DNA of 64,000 bases from Bhargavaea cecembensis DSE10 (GTDB taxonomy: Bacteria; Bacillota; Bacilli; Bacillales_A; Planococcaceae), in assembly GCF_000348905.1 (NCBI RefSeq), contig NZ_AOFT01000007.1, positions 1 through 64,000 on the forward strand. The letters are read 5' to 3'. The translations under genes and the position numbers were made by a program. Position 1 is the stretch's first letter; each line of letters starts with the position of its first letter. This document shows positions 26,353-37,440 of this stretch, piece by piece. The notes under the pieces are model-generated. The model made no database searches and was not told where the DNA came from. It saw nothing but the letters and a program-made list of their open reading frames with translations.

Positions 26353-26712
26353 TTAGAATTCGAGTCCGTTTTCACGGGCTGCATCTGCCAGAGCCTTCAC
26401 ACGGCCGTGATAGAGGTATCCCCCACGGTCGAAGACAACAGATTTGATGTTCTTTTCAACAGCTGCCTTGGCGATTGTTTCGCCGACTTTCACTGCTGCT
26501 TCAGTGTTCGAAGTGGAACCTTCGAAACCTTTGTCCATAGTGGACGCACTTGCGAGTGTCACACCGTTTGCATCGTCGATCAGCTGAGCATAGATATGCT
26601 TGTTGGACCGGAAGATGTTCAGGCGCGGACGCTCGGCAGTGCCACTGATCTTGGAACGCACACGTGCATGGCGCTTTTTGCGGACCTGGTTCTTGTCCTG
26701 TTTCGTAATCAT
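26353..26712 (-). CDS. rplR: 50S ribosomal protein L18
   Basis: A 119-residue 5S rRNA-binding protein. The basic N-terminus [20 protein letters not shown] and the core [18 protein letters not shown] are typical. I start at ATG 26712, about eight bases after AAGGAG, rather than the in-frame GTG three codons earlier that falls within the spacer. It follows rplF by 31 bases. Confidence 0.97.
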   Translation of the reverse strand: MITKQDKNQVRKKRHARVRSKISGTAERPRLNIFRSNKHIYAQLIDDANGVTLASASTMDKGFEGSTSNTEAAVKVGETIAKAAVEKNIKSVVFDRGGYLYHGRVKALADAARENGLEF

Positions 26713-26743
26713 CGTGGTCACTCCTTTCGATGCCTATGCGGCA

Positions 26744-27283
26744 TTATTTACCTGTCTTACCTTCTTTGCGGCGGACTTGTTCGCCTTCGTAGCGGATCCC
26801 TTTGCCTTTGTACGGCTCAGGCGGGCGTACGGCACGGATGTTGGAAGCGAGCGCGCCGACGTGCTCTTTGTTGTAACCGCGGACGATGACTTTCGTGTTC
26901 GAAGGAACTTCGATTTCCACGCCTTCTTCAGGAGTGAACTCGACCGGGTGGGAGTAACCGACGTTCAGGACGAGCTTGTTGCCCTGTTTTTGCGCACGGT
27001 AACCGACACCAACGAGCTCGAGGGACTTTTCGAAGCCTTTCGAGACGCCTTCGACCATGTTGTTCAGGAGCGAACGGGTCGTTCCGTGGATCGCGCGGTG
27101 TTCTTTGTTGTCGGACGGGCGTGTGAATGTGATCACGTTGCCGTCCTGGTTGATCGTGATGTCACTGCTCAGTTTGCGAGTGAGTTCGCCTTTCGGGCCT
27201 TTGACCGTGACCGTGTTGTCATCCGCAATGGTGACAGTCACGCTTTCAGGCACTTCGATCAGCTTATTGCCAATACGGGACAT
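26744..27283 (-). CDS. rplF: 50S ribosomal protein L6
   Basis: A 179-residue L6 with two repeated RNA-binding domains near the sarcin-ricin loop. It begins [20 protein letters not shown] and ends [27 protein letters not shown], both standard. It lies between rpsH and rplR in the spc operon. Confidence 0.98.
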   Translation of the reverse strand: MSRIGNKLIEVPESVTVTIADDNTVTVKGPKGELTRKLSSDITINQDGNVITFTRPSDNKEHRAIHGTTRSLLNNMVEGVSKGFEKSLELVGVGYRAQKQGNKLVLNVGYSHPVEFTPEEGVEIEVPSNTKVIVRGYNKEHVGALASNIRAVRPPEPYKGKGIRYEGEQVRRKEGKTGK

Positions 27284-27313
27284 GTGTGTGCACCTCCATT
27301 CGTTTGTAGCAGA

Positions 27314-27712
27314 TTACCAGACGTATGCGACGACTTCGCCGCCGACTTTCTTAGCACGTGCTTCTTTGTCGGTGATGACACCGTGAGAAGTCGAGACGAG
27401 GGCGATGCCCAGGCCGTTCAGGACTTTAGGGATTTCGTTTGTCTTTGCGTATACGCGCAGACCCGGCTTCGAAATACGCTTCAGGCCCGTGATCACACGT
27501 TCGTTGTCCTGACCGTATTTGAGGAAGATCCGGATGATCCCCTGCTTATCATCTTCGATATATTCAACGTCGCGGACAAATCCTTCGCGTTTCAGGATTT
27601 CGGCGATCTCTTTTTTCATGTTGGAAGCAGGAACTTCCAGCTTTTCATGGCGTACCATGTTGGCGTTACGGATACGCGTAAGCATATCTGCGATCGGATC
27701 ACTCATAGTCAT
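27314..27712 (-). CDS. rpsH: 30S ribosomal protein S8
   Basis: A 132-residue 16S rRNA-binding protein, key to platform assembly. It begins [20 protein letters not shown] and ends [29 protein letters not shown]. In E. coli S8 represses the spc operon; Bacillus lacks a proven counterpart. It stands between rpsN and rplF. Confidence 0.98.
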   Translation of the reverse strand: MTMSDPIADMLTRIRNANMVRHEKLEVPASNMKKEIAEILKREGFVRDVEYIEDDKQGIIRIFLKYGQDNERVITGLKRISKPGLRVYAKTNEIPKVLNGLGIALVSTSHGVITDKEARAKKVGGEVVAYVW

Positions 27713-27742
27713 TGTGTTGTACCTCCTTCCCAGGTATAGGGA

Positions 27743-28487
<745 letters not shown>

Positions 28488-28514
28488 CAGGAGTACCTCC
28501 TTCCTCTAAGTCGC

Positions 28515-28850
28515 TTATTTCTTGTATGGGTCAGCAATGATCTCGCCGGATTTCTTGGAAACGCGGACTGTGACCATTTTGCCGTCTTGTTCTACTTCTT
28601 TGTAGCCGATGCGAGTCGGTTCGCCCGATTTCGGATCAAGCAGCATTACGTTGGAAACGTGGATTGGGGCTTCTTTGCTCACGATGCCGCCCTGAGGGCT
28701 TTCCTGGTTCGGCTTTGTGTGCTTCTTGATGATGTTGACACCTTCCACGATGACACGGTCTTTCTTAGGGAATGCAGCAAGGATGACGCCGGTTTTCCCT
28801 TTGTCTTTTCCTGTGATCACCTGGACTTTATCACCTTTTTTAACGTGCAT
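28515..28850 (-). CDS. rplX: 50S ribosomal protein L24
   Basis: A 111-residue KOW-domain protein that starts large-subunit assembly. The KOW motif is [20 protein letters not shown]. It is a few residues longer than the Bacillus protein because of an extended C-terminal strand, [20 protein letters not shown]. It follows rplN by 36 bases. Confidence 0.97.
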   Translation of the reverse strand: MHVKKGDKVQVITGKDKGKTGVILAAFPKKDRVIVEGVNIIKKHTKPNQESPQGGIVSKEAPIHVSNVMLLDPKSGEPTRIGYKEVEQDGKMVTVRVSKKSGEIIADPYKK

Positions 28851-28886
28851 TCTCTTGCACCTCCTTGGTTGGCACTACCCTATGGA

Positions 28887-29255
28887 TTAAAGAACTTCCG
28901 GAGCGAGGGAAATGATTTTCATGAAGTTGTTGTCGCGCAGCTCACGTGCGACAGGTCCGAAGATACGCGTACCGCGCGGGCCTTTGTCGTCACGGATGAT
29001 GACGCATGCGTTCTCGTCGAACTTGATGTAAGAACCATCTTTGCGGCGGACACCGCTCTTCGTACGGACGACAACTGCCTTCACGACGTCACCTTTCTTA
29101 ACAACGCCACCTGGTGTTGCTTTCTTGACGGTGCAGACGACGACGTCGCCGATGTTCGCTGTCTTACGGCCGGAACCGCCGAGCACTTTGATCGTGAGGA
29201 CTTCACGTGCGCCGGAGTTGTCAGCGACTTTCATACGACTCTCTTGTTGGATCAT
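28887..29255 (-). CDS. rplN: 50S ribosomal protein L14
   Basis: A 122-residue L14 at the subunit interface. It begins [20 protein letters not shown] and ends [10 protein letters not shown], near-identical to Bacillus L14. It is the docking site of the silencing factor RsfS. It stands between rpsQ and rplX. Confidence 0.98.
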   Translation of the reverse strand: MIQQESRMKVADNSGAREVLTIKVLGGSGRKTANIGDVVVCTVKKATPGGVVKKGDVVKAVVVRTKSGVRRKDGSYIKFDENACVIIRDDKGPRGTRIFGPVARELRDNNFMKIISLAPEVL

Positions 29256-29286
29256 CGAGGGTACCTCCTCTCAAGTTAAATTCCGA

Positions 29287-29550
29287 TCAGATGATAATCG
29301 CTTTTTCAACGACCTCTACAAGGCGGAAACGCTTCGTAGCGGAAAGCGGGCGAGTTTCCATGATGCGGACGATGTCGCCTGTTTTTGCAACATTGTTTTC
29401 ATCATGAGCTTTATATTTTTTCGAGTATTTCACACGTTTGCCGATGACAGGGTGTTTCTTGTAAGTCTCGACAACAACCGTGATCGTCTTATCCATTTTG
29501 TCGGAAACGACGCGGCCTGTGTAAACTTTGCGTTGGTTACGCTCAGACAT
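29287..29550 (-). CDS. rpsQ: 30S ribosomal protein S17
   Basis: An 87-residue OB-fold protein binding 16S rRNA helices 7 and 11. It begins [20 protein letters not shown] and holds [20 protein letters not shown]. It lies 18 bases after rpmC. Confidence 0.98.
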   Translation of the reverse strand: MSERNQRKVYTGRVVSDKMDKTITVVVETYKKHPVIGKRVKYSKKYKAHDENNVAKTGDIVRIMETRPLSATKRFRLVEVVEKAIII

Positions 29551-29568
29551 GCTTGCAGCCTCCTTTTA

Positions 29569-30193
<625 letters not shown>

Positions 30194-30195
30194 GA

Positions 30196-30852
30196 TCAGT
30201 TGCCTCCTTCCTCGGATTTCTTCTTCTCAGGAAGGACTTCACCGCGGTAGATCCATACTTTTACGCCGAGTTTGCCGTATGTTGTATCGGCTTCCGCGTG
30301 AGCGTAGTCGATGTCGGCACGGAGTGTATGGAGCGGTACAGTACCTTCGCTGTAGTGTTCGGCACGGGCGATGTCGGCGCCGCCGAGGCGTCCCGATACC
30401 ATTGTGCGGATCCCTTTAGCGCCTGCACGCATTGTGCGCTGGATCGCTTGTTTCTGGGCACGGCGGAACGATGCACGCTGTTCAAGCTGGCGGGCGATGT
30501 TTTCTGCGACAAGTTTCGCATCAAGATCTGCACGCTTCACTTCAACGATGTTGATGTGCACACGCTTGCCTGAGAGTGCGTTGAGTTCTTTGCGGAGCGC
30601 TTCAACTTCAGAACCGCCCTTCCCGATTACCATGCCGGGCTTCGCTGTATGGATCGTGATGTTCACACGGTTCGCAGCACGCTCGATCTCGACCTGGGAC
30701 AGAGAAGCGTCTTTCAGGCGCTCATCGATGTACTCGCGAATCTTAAGGTCTTCATGGAGAAGAGTTGCATAGTCTTTTTCTGCATACCATTTCGACTCCC
30801 AGTCACGGATGACTCCGAGTCGCATACCATTTGGATGTACTTTTTGACCCAC
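30196..30852 (-). CDS. rpsC: 30S ribosomal protein S3
   Basis: A 218-residue S3 with an N-terminal KH domain ([20 protein letters not shown]) and a C-terminal domain at the mRNA entry tunnel. It begins [20 protein letters not shown]. It lies two bases from rplP and three from rplV. Confidence 0.98.
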   Translation of the reverse strand: MGQKVHPNGMRLGVIRDWESKWYAEKDYATLLHEDLKIREYIDERLKDASLSQVEIERAANRVNITIHTAKPGMVIGKGGSEVEALRKELNALSGKRVHINIVEVKRADLDAKLVAENIARQLEQRASFRRAQKQAIQRTMRAGAKGIRTMVSGRLGGADIARAEHYSEGTVPLHTLRADIDYAHAEADTTYGKLGVKVWIYRGEVLPEKKKSEEGGN

Positions 30853-30855
30853 GAA

Positions 30856-31200
30856 TTATCCCTCCTTCTTCTCGGATACCACTACTGTGATGTGGCTAGT
30901 ACGTTTGTTGATTGCAGTTGCACGGCCTTGTGCACGTGGGCGGAAACGCTTGAGCGTCGGGCCTTCATCTACGAATACTTCACTGACGACGAGGTTGTTG
31001 ACGTCCAGGTCGTAGTTGTGCTCTGCGTTGGCAATTGCGGATTTCAATACTTTCTCGACAACCGGCGATGCGGCTTTCGGTGTAAGTCGCAGGATTGCGA
31101 CCGCTTCACCCACTTGCTTGCCCCGGATCAGGTCGACGACCAAACGGACTTTGCGAGGAGCAATCCGGATTGTGCGGGCTACGGCTTTTGCTTGTTGCAT
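30856..31200 (-). CDS. rplV: 50S ribosomal protein L22
   Basis: A 114-residue protein whose long hairpin lines the peptide tunnel. It begins [20 protein letters not shown], and the hairpin tip region is [20 protein letters not shown] without the deletions seen in macrolide-resistant mutants. It follows rpsS by 19 bases. Confidence 0.98.
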   Translation of the reverse strand: MQQAKAVARTIRIAPRKVRLVVDLIRGKQVGEAVAILRLTPKAASPVVEKVLKSAIANAEHNYDLDVNNLVVSEVFVDEGPTLKRFRPRAQGRATAINKRTSHITVVVSEKKEG

Positions 31201-31219
31201 CAGGAGTACCTCCTCTCAA

Positions 31220-31498
31220 TTAGCGTTTCGTTTTCTTATCGTCGGCTCCATGACCGCGGTAAGTGCGTGTAGGTGCAAATTCACCCAGTTTGTGGCCGAC
31301 CATATCTTCCGTTACGAAAACCGGTACATGTTTGCGTCCGTCGTAGACAGCAATCGTGTTGCCGACAAAGTTCGGGAAGATTGTAGAGCGGCGGGACCAA
31401 GTTTTAATGACCTGCTTCTTCTCGTTTTCGTTCTGTGCTTCGACCTTTTTCATGAGATGATCATCCACAAAAGGTCCTTTTTTCAAGCTGCGACCCAT
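31220..31498 (-). CDS. rpsS: 30S ribosomal protein S19
   Basis: A 92-residue head protein in complex with S13. It begins [20 protein letters not shown] and ends [21 protein letters not shown] start at ATG 31498, after GGAGG, twelve codons inside a longer frame whose extension is not in the family. Confidence 0.98.
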   Translation of the reverse strand: MGRSLKKGPFVDDHLMKKVEAQNENEKKQVIKTWSRRSTIFPNFVGNTIAVYDGRKHVPVFVTEDMVGHKLGEFAPTRTYRGHGADDKKTKR

Positions 31499-31558
31499 TT
31501 TGGTACCTCCCTCCGTGATTGCCCGGCGGCCCACCCCGTGAACCGCTGAGAAACCACA

Positions 31559-32389
31559 TTATTTTTTGCGGCGACGAATGATGTAGTCGTCCGATTTGTT
31601 TTTCTTCTTGCGGGTTTTGAGACCAAGTGCCGGCTTGCCCCAAGGCGTGACCGGGGATGGACGTCCGATTGGCGCGCGGCCTTCACCACCACCGTGCGGG
31701 TGATCGTTCGGGTTCATGACGGAACCGCGTACTGTCGGGCGCTTGCCCATCCAGCGGGAACGTCCTGCTTTACCGATGTTGATCAGTTCGTGCTGCTCGT
31801 TGCCGACCTGGCCGATTGTCGCGCGGCATGTGCCGAGGATCATGCGGACTTCGCCGGACTGGAGACGGACGATGACGTACTTGCCTTCCTTACCGAGAAC
31901 CTGAGCGGATGTACCCGCGGAACGGACAAGCTGTCCGCCTTTGCCAGGCTTCAGTTCGATGTTGTGGATCGTCGCACCCATCGGAATGTTTTCGAGAGGG
32001 AGTGCGTTCCCCACTTTGATGTCTGCTTCAGGACCGGACATGATTTCCATGCCGACCTTGAGGCCTTTAGGAGCGAGGATGTAACGCTTTTCCCCGTCCA
32101 CGTAGTTGATCAGTGCGATGTTCGCGGAACGGTTCGGATCGTATTCGATCGTAGCAACGCGTCCCGGAATGCCATCTTTCCGGCGTTGGAAGTCGATGAC
32201 ACGGTATTGGCGCTTGTGCCCGCCGCCTTGGTGGCGGACAGTCGTACGGCCTTGGTTGTTGCGGCCGCCCTTGCGGTGTTTAGGCGCGAGGAGCGATTTT
32301 TCCGGCTTGTCAGTTGTGATCTCTGCGAAGTCGGAAGCCGTCATGTTGCGTCGGCCGTTGGAAGTCGGTTTGTACTTCTTGATCGCCAT
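31559..32389 (-). CDS. rplB: 50S ribosomal protein L2
   Basis: A 276-residue L2, needed for subunit joining and peptidyl-transferase assembly. The conserved C-terminal block [20 protein letters not shown] with the key His is intact. It begins [20 protein letters not shown]. It stands between rplW and rpsS. Confidence 0.98.
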   Translation of the reverse strand: MAIKKYKPTSNGRRNMTASDFAEITTDKPEKSLLAPKHRKGGRNNQGRTTVRHQGGGHKRQYRVIDFQRRKDGIPGRVATIEYDPNRSANIALINYVDGEKRYILAPKGLKVGMEIMSGPEADIKVGNALPLENIPMGATIHNIELKPGKGGQLVRSAGTSAQVLGKEGKYVIVRLQSGEVRMILGTCRATIGQVGNEQHELINIGKAGRSRWMGKRPTVRGSVMNPNDHPHGGGEGRAPIGRPSPVTPWGKPALGLKTRKKKNKSDDYIIRRRKK

Positions 32390-32430
32390 TGTTTTCCCTC
32401 CTCTTGTTTTATGGGTTCAGAGCGTAAGTC

Positions 32431-32715
32431 TTACGCTTCGAAAAGTTCGATGTCTTTAGAGTCAGCCGTCAGTTTGACGATGGCTTTGCGGCGTTTGTTC
32501 GTGTATCCGCCGAAACGGCCCATACGCTTGAACTTGCCTTTGACGTTCATGATGTTGACTTTCTCGACCTTGACACCGAAGACTTCTTCGACGGCCTGTT
32601 TGACCTGTGTCTTGTTGGCGCGTACGTCTACATCGAACGTGTATTTTTTCTCTTCCATCGCTTGCGCGGAACGCTCGGTAATGACCGGACGCTTCAATAC
32701 ATCACGTGCATCCAT
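32431..32715 (-). CDS. rplW: 50S ribosomal protein L23
   Basis: A 94-residue tunnel-exit protein, the docking site for trigger factor and SRP. It begins [20 protein letters not shown] and ends [18 protein letters not shown]. Its ATG shares one base with the rplD stop (TAATG). Confidence 0.98.
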   Translation of the reverse strand: MDARDVLKRPVITERSAQAMEEKKYTFDVDVRANKTQVKQAVEEVFGVKVEKVNIMNVKGKFKRMGRFGGYTNKRRKAIVKLTADSKDIELFEA

Positions 32716-33338
32716 TAACCAAGCACCTCCTGTACTTTTTCGACCGCGGATTTAGTCATGACAAGCTTGTCATGGCCGACCAGGTCGAGGACGTTGATGC
32801 CGTTTGCGGAGACGACTGTGACGCCCGGGATGTTGCGTGCGGACAGTGCCACGTTTTCATCGAGCTCTGCAGTGACGAACAATGCTTTTTTGTCGACGGA
32901 AAGATCTTTCAGGACCTGAACGAATGCTTTCGTCTTAGGTGCGTCGAAAGTGAGTGCGTCGAGTACGACGAGGCTTTCTTCGCGGACTTTCGCGGAAAGT
33001 GCCGAACGGAGTGCCAGACGGCGGACTTTCCTAGGAAGCTTGTAGCTGTAGCTGCGTGGAACCGGACCGAATACGGTGCCGCCTCCGCGCCATTGCGGGG
33101 AACGGGTGGAGCCTTGACGCGCACGGCCTGTGCCTTTTTGGCGCCATGGCTTGCGGCCTCCGCCTGCTACTTCTCCGCGCTGCTTCGTTTTGTGGTTACC
33201 CTGGCGCAGCGATGCGCGCTGGGAGATGATCGCTTCAAAAAGAACGGCTTCGTTCGGCTCGATTCCGAATACGGATTCGCTCAGTTCAACTTCGCCGACG
33301 GAAGCGCCAGTTTGATTAAGTACGGATACTTTTGGCAT
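32715..33338 (-). CDS. rplD: 50S ribosomal protein L4
   Basis: A 207-residue protein whose extended loop reaches the tunnel: [20 protein letters not shown] with [16 protein letters not shown]. In E. coli L4 represses the S10 operon; this has not been shown in Bacillus. It overlaps rplW by one base. Confidence 0.98.
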   Translation of the reverse strand: MPKVSVLNQTGASVGEVELSESVFGIEPNEAVLFEAIISQRASLRQGNHKTKQRGEVAGGGRKPWRQKGTGRARQGSTRSPQWRGGGTVFGPVPRSYSYKLPRKVRRLALRSALSAKVREESLVVLDALTFDAPKTKAFVQVLKDLSVDKKALFVTAELDENVALSARNIPGVTVVSANGINVLDLVGHDKLVMTKSAVEKVQEVLG

Positions 33339-33356
33339 TGTGTTGTCCTCCTTTCC

Positions 33357-33983
33357 TTATTTCTTGAGGGATGCGCGAACTTTTACGAGCGACTTGCGTG
33401 CGCCCGGCACATTCCCTTTGACGAGGAGCAGGTTGCGCTCTGCGTCAACTTTTACAATTTCGAGGTTTTGGATCGTTACGGTGTCGCTGCCCATGCGGCC
33501 TGGGGACTTCATGCCCTTGAAGACGCGTGCCGGGTCAACCGGACCGAGCGAACCAGGTGCGCGGTGGAAGTGGGAACCGTGGCTCATCGGTCCGCGGGCA
33601 TGCCCGTGGCGCTTGATGACACCCTGGAATCCTTTACCTTTTGTGACACCTGTAATATCGACGAAATCGCCAGCTGCGAAAATTTCTACGTTGACTTCCT
33701 GACCAACTTCATAATCGGCCGTGTCCTCTCCGCGGAATTCGCGAACGAAGCGCTTAGGCGCAGTTTCTGCTTTTGCTGCATGGCCTTTTTCCGGTTTGTT
33801 CGCGAGCTTCTCGCGCTTGTCTTCGAAGCCGATCTGGACTGCTTCGTAGCCGTCCGTTTCTGCTGTCTTCTTTTGAAGGACAACGTTTGGTGCCGCTTCG
33901 ATGACAGTTACCGGGATGAGATCGCCGTTTTCAGCGAAGACTTGTGTCATGCCGATCTTTCTACCCAAGATTCCTTTGGTCAT
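33357..33983 (-). CDS. rplC: 50S ribosomal protein L3
   Basis: A 208-residue early-assembly protein near the peptidyl-transferase centre. It begins [20 protein letters not shown], and the long loop contains [20 protein letters not shown], including the Gln/His region methylated in some bacteria. It follows rpsJ by 45 bases. Confidence 0.98.
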   Translation of the reverse strand: MTKGILGRKIGMTQVFAENGDLIPVTVIEAAPNVVLQKKTAETDGYEAVQIGFEDKREKLANKPEKGHAAKAETAPKRFVREFRGEDTADYEVGQEVNVEIFAAGDFVDITGVTKGKGFQGVIKRHGHARGPMSHGSHFHRAPGSLGPVDPARVFKGMKSPGRMGSDTVTIQNLEIVKVDAERNLLLVKGNVPGARKSLVKVRASLKK

Positions 33984-34028
33984 TCGTCACACCTCCTGCA
34001 TTCTGTGTGTTTTTTTATTTTGTGTTGA

Positions 34029-34421
<393 letters not shown>

Positions 34422-34466
34422 TCAGCAACCTCCCGCTTCATCGCAGTCAAATGACCAACATTCCGT

Positions 34467-34495
34467 ATTATACACAAAACGGAAGAGCCTCGCAA
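34467..34495 (-). promoter_or_regulatory. Promoter of the S10 ribosomal cluster
   Basis: Minus strand -35 TTGCGA (34495-34490), 17-base spacer, -10 TATAAT (34472-34467). It leaves a leader of about 120 nt before rpsJ. No clear attenuator hairpin was seen in it. Confidence 0.85.
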
Positions 34496-34499
34496 GCAT

Positions 34500-34677
34500 T
34501 ACGCGCGAGATTCTTTGCTGGACCCTAGAATTATATAACGGTTTGGCTCAGGATGCAATCAGTAAGGAAAGAGTCGGAATATTAGGTTGCTGTGAGTGGG
34601 ATTTTTATATGGAAGGAAGTCATCCTTCGGCTCCTGGGGACACTTTGTTATCTTAAATCTTCCCCAAATTAAAGAAG
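34500..34677. other. Non-coding stretch upstream of the S10 promoter
   Basis: A+T-rich sequence between the S10 promoter and the first dispersed repeat. No convincing gene, hairpin or repeat was found. Confidence 0.5.
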
Positions 34678-34792
34678 CTGATTTCCGTTACGGGCGGACG
34701 CTTTCCGCGGGGAAGGCATCGAGCCCCTTGCAGGGTCTCTCCGCGCTTCCTTTTCCGCAGGAGTCGCCGCCCTTCACTCCAATCAACAGGTG
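34678..34792. repeat. Dispersed Bacillales intergenic repeat, type 1
   Basis: About 115 bases opening GATTTCCGTTACGGGCGGAC and containing GGACGCTTTCCGCGGG and TTTTCCGCAGGAGTCGCCGC. From memory this is the pattern of a non-coding element scattered in many Bacillaceae genomes. It is rich in self-pairing words (CCGCGGGG, GCGGAGAG on the other strand). It sits between the S10 promoter and the YuiF-like gene. Confidence 0.6.
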
Positions 34793-34913
34793 AATATTGA
34801 TCAGTTATTTATATAGAAGGTAATCGTTTCTGGTGCTTTGAGGTATAGAAAAAAGCCAAAGCTTAGAGGATACGGGACTTTCAATTATCATCTTTGGTTA
34901 CAACAGACCTATG

Positions 34914-35043
34914 AACGGATTGTAGCGGAGGGCCCGAGACACCTGCGGGAAAAGCGTTAGCCGAAGAACCCGCAGAGCGAAGCTCGAGGAGGCTAAGGCA
35001 ACGCCCGCGGTAAGCGAGGGCCTGCAGCTTAAATCCGCAGGAT
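34914..35043. repeat. Dispersed Bacillales intergenic repeat, type 2
   Basis: About 130 bases opening GAACGGATTGTAGCGGAGGG, with GACACCTGCGGGAAAAGCG, GAAGCTCGAGGAGGCTAAGG and CGCCCGCGGTAAGCGAGG. It is a second common intergenic element of Bacillales as I remember them, not the same as the neighbour at 34678 though both share CTGCGGG/CCCGCAG words. It probably forms a long imperfect hairpin. Confidence 0.55.
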
Positions 35044-35059
35044 TTTTAGTAAAAGAAAA

Positions 35060-35102
35060 AACTGCAGAAAAAGGAGCAAGCAGCTCACTTTGTCTACAGT
35101 TT
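35060..35102 (-). terminator. Likely terminator of the YuiF-like gene
   Basis: On the minus strand AACTGTAG...CTGCAGTT, with an inner GAGC/GCTC stem, forms a long interrupted hairpin followed by TTTTTTC. It lies about 35 bases after the gene's stop. Confidence 0.55.
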
Positions 35103-35136
35103 ACGCCCCGGCAGCCCGGAGCTTTTTTCTGTTCCC

Positions 35137-36453
35137 TCAGAGAATCATGGCTGCGATCCAGCCGAAGATGATGAGGGGGATGTTGTAGTGGATGAAGGTC
35201 GGGACGCAAGTGTCCCAGATGTGGTTGTGCTTGCCGTCGGCGTTGAGTCCGGCGGTCGGTCCGAGTGTGGAGTCGGATGCCGGTGAGCCGGCGTCGCCGA
35301 GTGCTCCGGCCGTTCCGATCAGCGAGATGATCGCCAGTGTGCTGAAGCCGAACTCGACGCTGAGCGGAACGAAGATGGCGGCGATGATCGGGATCGTCGC
35401 GAACGAGGAGCCGATGCCCATCGTGACCAGCAGGCCGACGAGGAGCATGATCAGTGCCGCCACGCTCTTGTTGTCGCCGAGCATGCCGCTGGCGGATTCG
35501 ACAAGCGCCTGGACGTGGCCGGTTGCCTGGATGACGGCGGCAAAACCGTTTGCCGTAATCATGACAAAGCCGACGAAGGCCATCATCTTCATTCCGTCGT
35601 TCAGGAGCTCGTCCGCTTCTTTCCAGCGGACGGCGCCGGTTGCGTAAAGTACCGCAATACCGGAAATGGCACCGATGATCATCGAATCGGTCGTGATCTG
35701 GCCGGCAAGAGCAGCCGCGAGCGCGATGACCGTAAAGACGATATTGCGTGTCCGGACTTCCCGATCCGGCCCGTTCGAGATGGCCTCGCTGTTTCCGTAG
35801 TCACGCGGTTTCCGGTAGGAGATGAAAATGGCGATGATCAGCCCGAGGGCCATGCCGGCAACCGGGAGGGCCATGGCCGACGGGATATCCGCCATGTCGA
35901 TCTCCAGCCCCGCAAGTGCCATCTGATTGGCGATGACCTCATGGAAGAGGAGGCCGAATCCGTAAGGCAGCAGGACATAAGGAGCGATGAGTCCAAATGC
36001 AAGCACACAGGCGATGAGCCGCCGGTCGATTTTCAGCATGTCGAGGATGTGGAGAATCGGCGGCACGAGCAGCGGAACAAAAGCGATATGGATCGGAATC
36101 AGGTTCTGGGACGAGATAGCGACCAGAAGCAGGATCAGGATGATCAGTGCCTTGGCAAGCCCTTTTCGCTCCCCCTCCCCTTCATTGCCGACAACCTTCA
36201 GAATAAGTTTGACGAGCACCTCCGGGATGCCGGTTCGGGAGATCGCGACCGCAAATCCTCCGAGGAGCGCATAACTGAGTGCGATGGTCGCCCCGCCTCC
36301 GAGACCGCCGGTGAAGGCCTCGATTGTTTCATTTATGGAAAGGCCGCCTGCCAGACCGCCGGCAAGTGCGCCGACCGCCAGCGCCAGCACCACATTGACC
36401 CGGAGAAGACTCAAGATCAGCATGATGGCGACCGCAATGATCACTGCATTCAT
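35137..36453 (-). CDS. Na+/H+ antiporter-family permease (YuiF-like)
   Basis: A 438-residue membrane protein with about 11-12 helices, like Bacillus YuiF of the NhaC/ion-transporter superfamily. It begins MNAVIIAVAIMLILSLLRVN and includes VAISSQNLIPIHIAFVPLLV and the conserved LGDAGSPASDSTLGPTAGLN, a motif of the antiporter fold. Members are annotated as Na+/H+ antiporters or amino acid permeases without firm substrates. I start at ATG 36453, eight bases after AAAAGGGG; the longer frame upstream only reads through repeats as a chain of YERL peptides. It has its own promoter and lies between the S10 cluster and leuD. Confidence 0.85.
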   Translation of the reverse strand: MNAVIIAVAIMLILSLLRVNVVLALAVGALAGGLAGGLSINETIEAFTGGLGGGATIALSYALLGGFAVAISRTGIPEVLVKLILKVVGNEGEGERKGLAKALIILILLLVAISSQNLIPIHIAFVPLLVPPILHILDMLKIDRRLIACVLAFGLIAPYVLLPYGFGLLFHEVIANQMALAGLEIDMADIPSAMALPVAGMALGLIIAIFISYRKPRDYGNSEAISNGPDREVRTRNIVFTVIALAAALAGQITTDSMIIGAISGIAVLYATGAVRWKEADELLNDGMKMMAFVGFVMITANGFAAVIQATGHVQALVESASGMLGDNKSVAALIMLLVGLLVTMGIGSSFATIPIIAAIFVPLSVEFGFSTLAIISLIGTAGALGDAGSPASDSTLGPTAGLNADGKHNHIWDTCVPTFIHYNIPLIIFGWIAAMIL

Positions 36454-36479
36454 AACAAGTACCCCTTTTCGCTTCACTA

Positions 36480-36495
36480 CTTTATCATGGTAAAG
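36480..36495. promoter_or_regulatory. Candidate operator downstream of the YuiF-like promoter
   Basis: CTTTATCATGGTAAAG is a near-perfect 16-bp palindrome between the promoter and the start codon. TTATCATGG from it recurs at 36518-36526, overlapping the -10. A repressor binding both would block transcription. The regulator is unknown. Confidence 0.4.
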
Positions 36496-36514
36496 CGTTA
36501 AAATGAATGTTATT

Positions 36515-36543
36515 AGATTATCATGGCGGCCACAGACTGTCAA
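36515..36543 (-). promoter_or_regulatory. Promoter of the YuiF-like gene
   Basis: Minus strand -35 TTGACA (36543-36538), 17-base spacer, -10 TAATCT (36520-36515), about 60 bases before the start codon. Confidence 0.75.
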
Positions 36544-36637
36544 CCCTCTAAAGTCGACTGACTGGCCGTGACTGGATGGGCTGGCAGAAGCGCTCACTGT
36601 CACGTTATGAGGCGCAAAGTGCATCCGGAGTTGCCTC

Positions 36638-36753
36638 AACCGCTCATAGAACCGGTGCAAGCGCTCATAGAACAGGCATAACCGCTCGTAGAAGCGGCTT
36701 AAGCGCTCGTAGAACGGCAACAAGCGCTCATACAAATCCATGAGCGCTCTTCC
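36638..36753. repeat. Perfect 21-bp phased intergenic repeat, 5 units (island D)
   Basis: Units of exactly 21 bp begin at 36638, 36659, 36680, 36701 and 36722, each opening AAGCGCTCATAGAA (or AACCGCTCGTAGAA), then seven variable bases; a truncated AGCGCTC follows at 36743. An earlier GCGCTCAC at 36590 may be an outlying unit. Because 21 is a multiple of three, one frame reads as a chain of YERL peptides, which is not a gene. It lies between leuD and the YuiF-like promoter. Confidence 0.88.
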
Positions 36754-36783
36754 CTGCCGCAGCACATCTCCACAAACAAAAAA

Positions 36784-36817
36784 GCCGGCAGGCTCCCAAA
36801 AGGGGCCTGCCGGTTTT
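36784..36817 (-). terminator. Terminator of the ilv-leu operon
   Basis: CCGGCAGGC (36813-36805 on the minus strand) pairs with GCCTGCCGG (36793-36785) and is followed by TTTTTT. It ends leuD. Confidence 0.9.
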
Positions 36818-36821
36818 CCGG

Positions 36822-37412
36822 TTATGCGCGCTGCATGGTTTTTTCGTATTTCGTGATCTGGTCTTCGTATTTGAAGGTCAGAGCAATTTCGTCCCAGCCG
36901 TTCAGGAGCATTTCCTTCCAGTACGGGTCGATGTCGAACCGGTGGACGGTGCCGTCCGGCTGCGTGACGGTCTGTTCTGCGAGGTTGACCTCAAGACGGA
37001 CCGGTTCTGCCTTGCCCTTGGCGAGGAGTTCTTCCACTTCCTCTTCCTGCAGCCTGATCGGCAGGATGCAGTTTTTCAGGCAGTTATTATAGAAGATATC
37101 TGCGTAGCTCGGCGCGATGACGACGCGGAACCCATAGTCCAGGATGGCCCACGGCGCGTGTTCGCGGGACGAGCCGCAGCCGAAGTTTTCGCGTGCGACC
37201 AGGATCTCGGACCCATCAAAGCGCGGATCGTTCAGGACGAATCCGTCTTTCTTATTGCCCTCGGCGTCAAAGCGCCAGTGGTAAAACAGGTACTTGCCGA
37301 ATCCGGTCCGTTCGATGCGCTTCAGGAATTCCTTGGAGATGATCTGGTCGGTGTCGACGTTGCTCCGGTCGAGCGGTGTGAGGATACTGGTGACTTCATT
37401 GATCGGTTTCAT
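36822..37412 (-). CDS. leuD: 3-isopropylmalate dehydratase small subunit
   Basis: A 196-residue subunit that completes the active site of LeuCD, which isomerises 2- to 3-isopropylmalate. The swivel-domain motif NFGCGSSREHAPWAILDYGF is intact. It begins MKPINEVTSILTPLDRSNVD. It is the last gene of the operon, 28 bases after leuC, before a strong terminator. Confidence 0.97.
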   Translation of the reverse strand: MKPINEVTSILTPLDRSNVDTDQIISKEFLKRIERTGFGKYLFYHWRFDAEGNKKDGFVLNDPRFDGSEILVARENFGCGSSREHAPWAILDYGFRVVIAPSYADIFYNNCLKNCILPIRLQEEEVEELLAKGKAEPVRLEVNLAEQTVTQPDGTVHRFDIDPYWKEMLLNGWDEIALTFKYEDQITKYEKTMQRA

Positions 37413-37440
37413 GGATGCAGCCTCCTTTCATCGTCCCGCT

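Noticed and set aside
36454-36765. An N-terminal extension of the YuiF-like gene with repeated YERL peptides
   Set aside because: It is the 21-bp phased array read in one frame. The array lies upstream of a good promoter and ribosome site, and similar arrays with 20-bp steps break frame, so coding is not the purpose.
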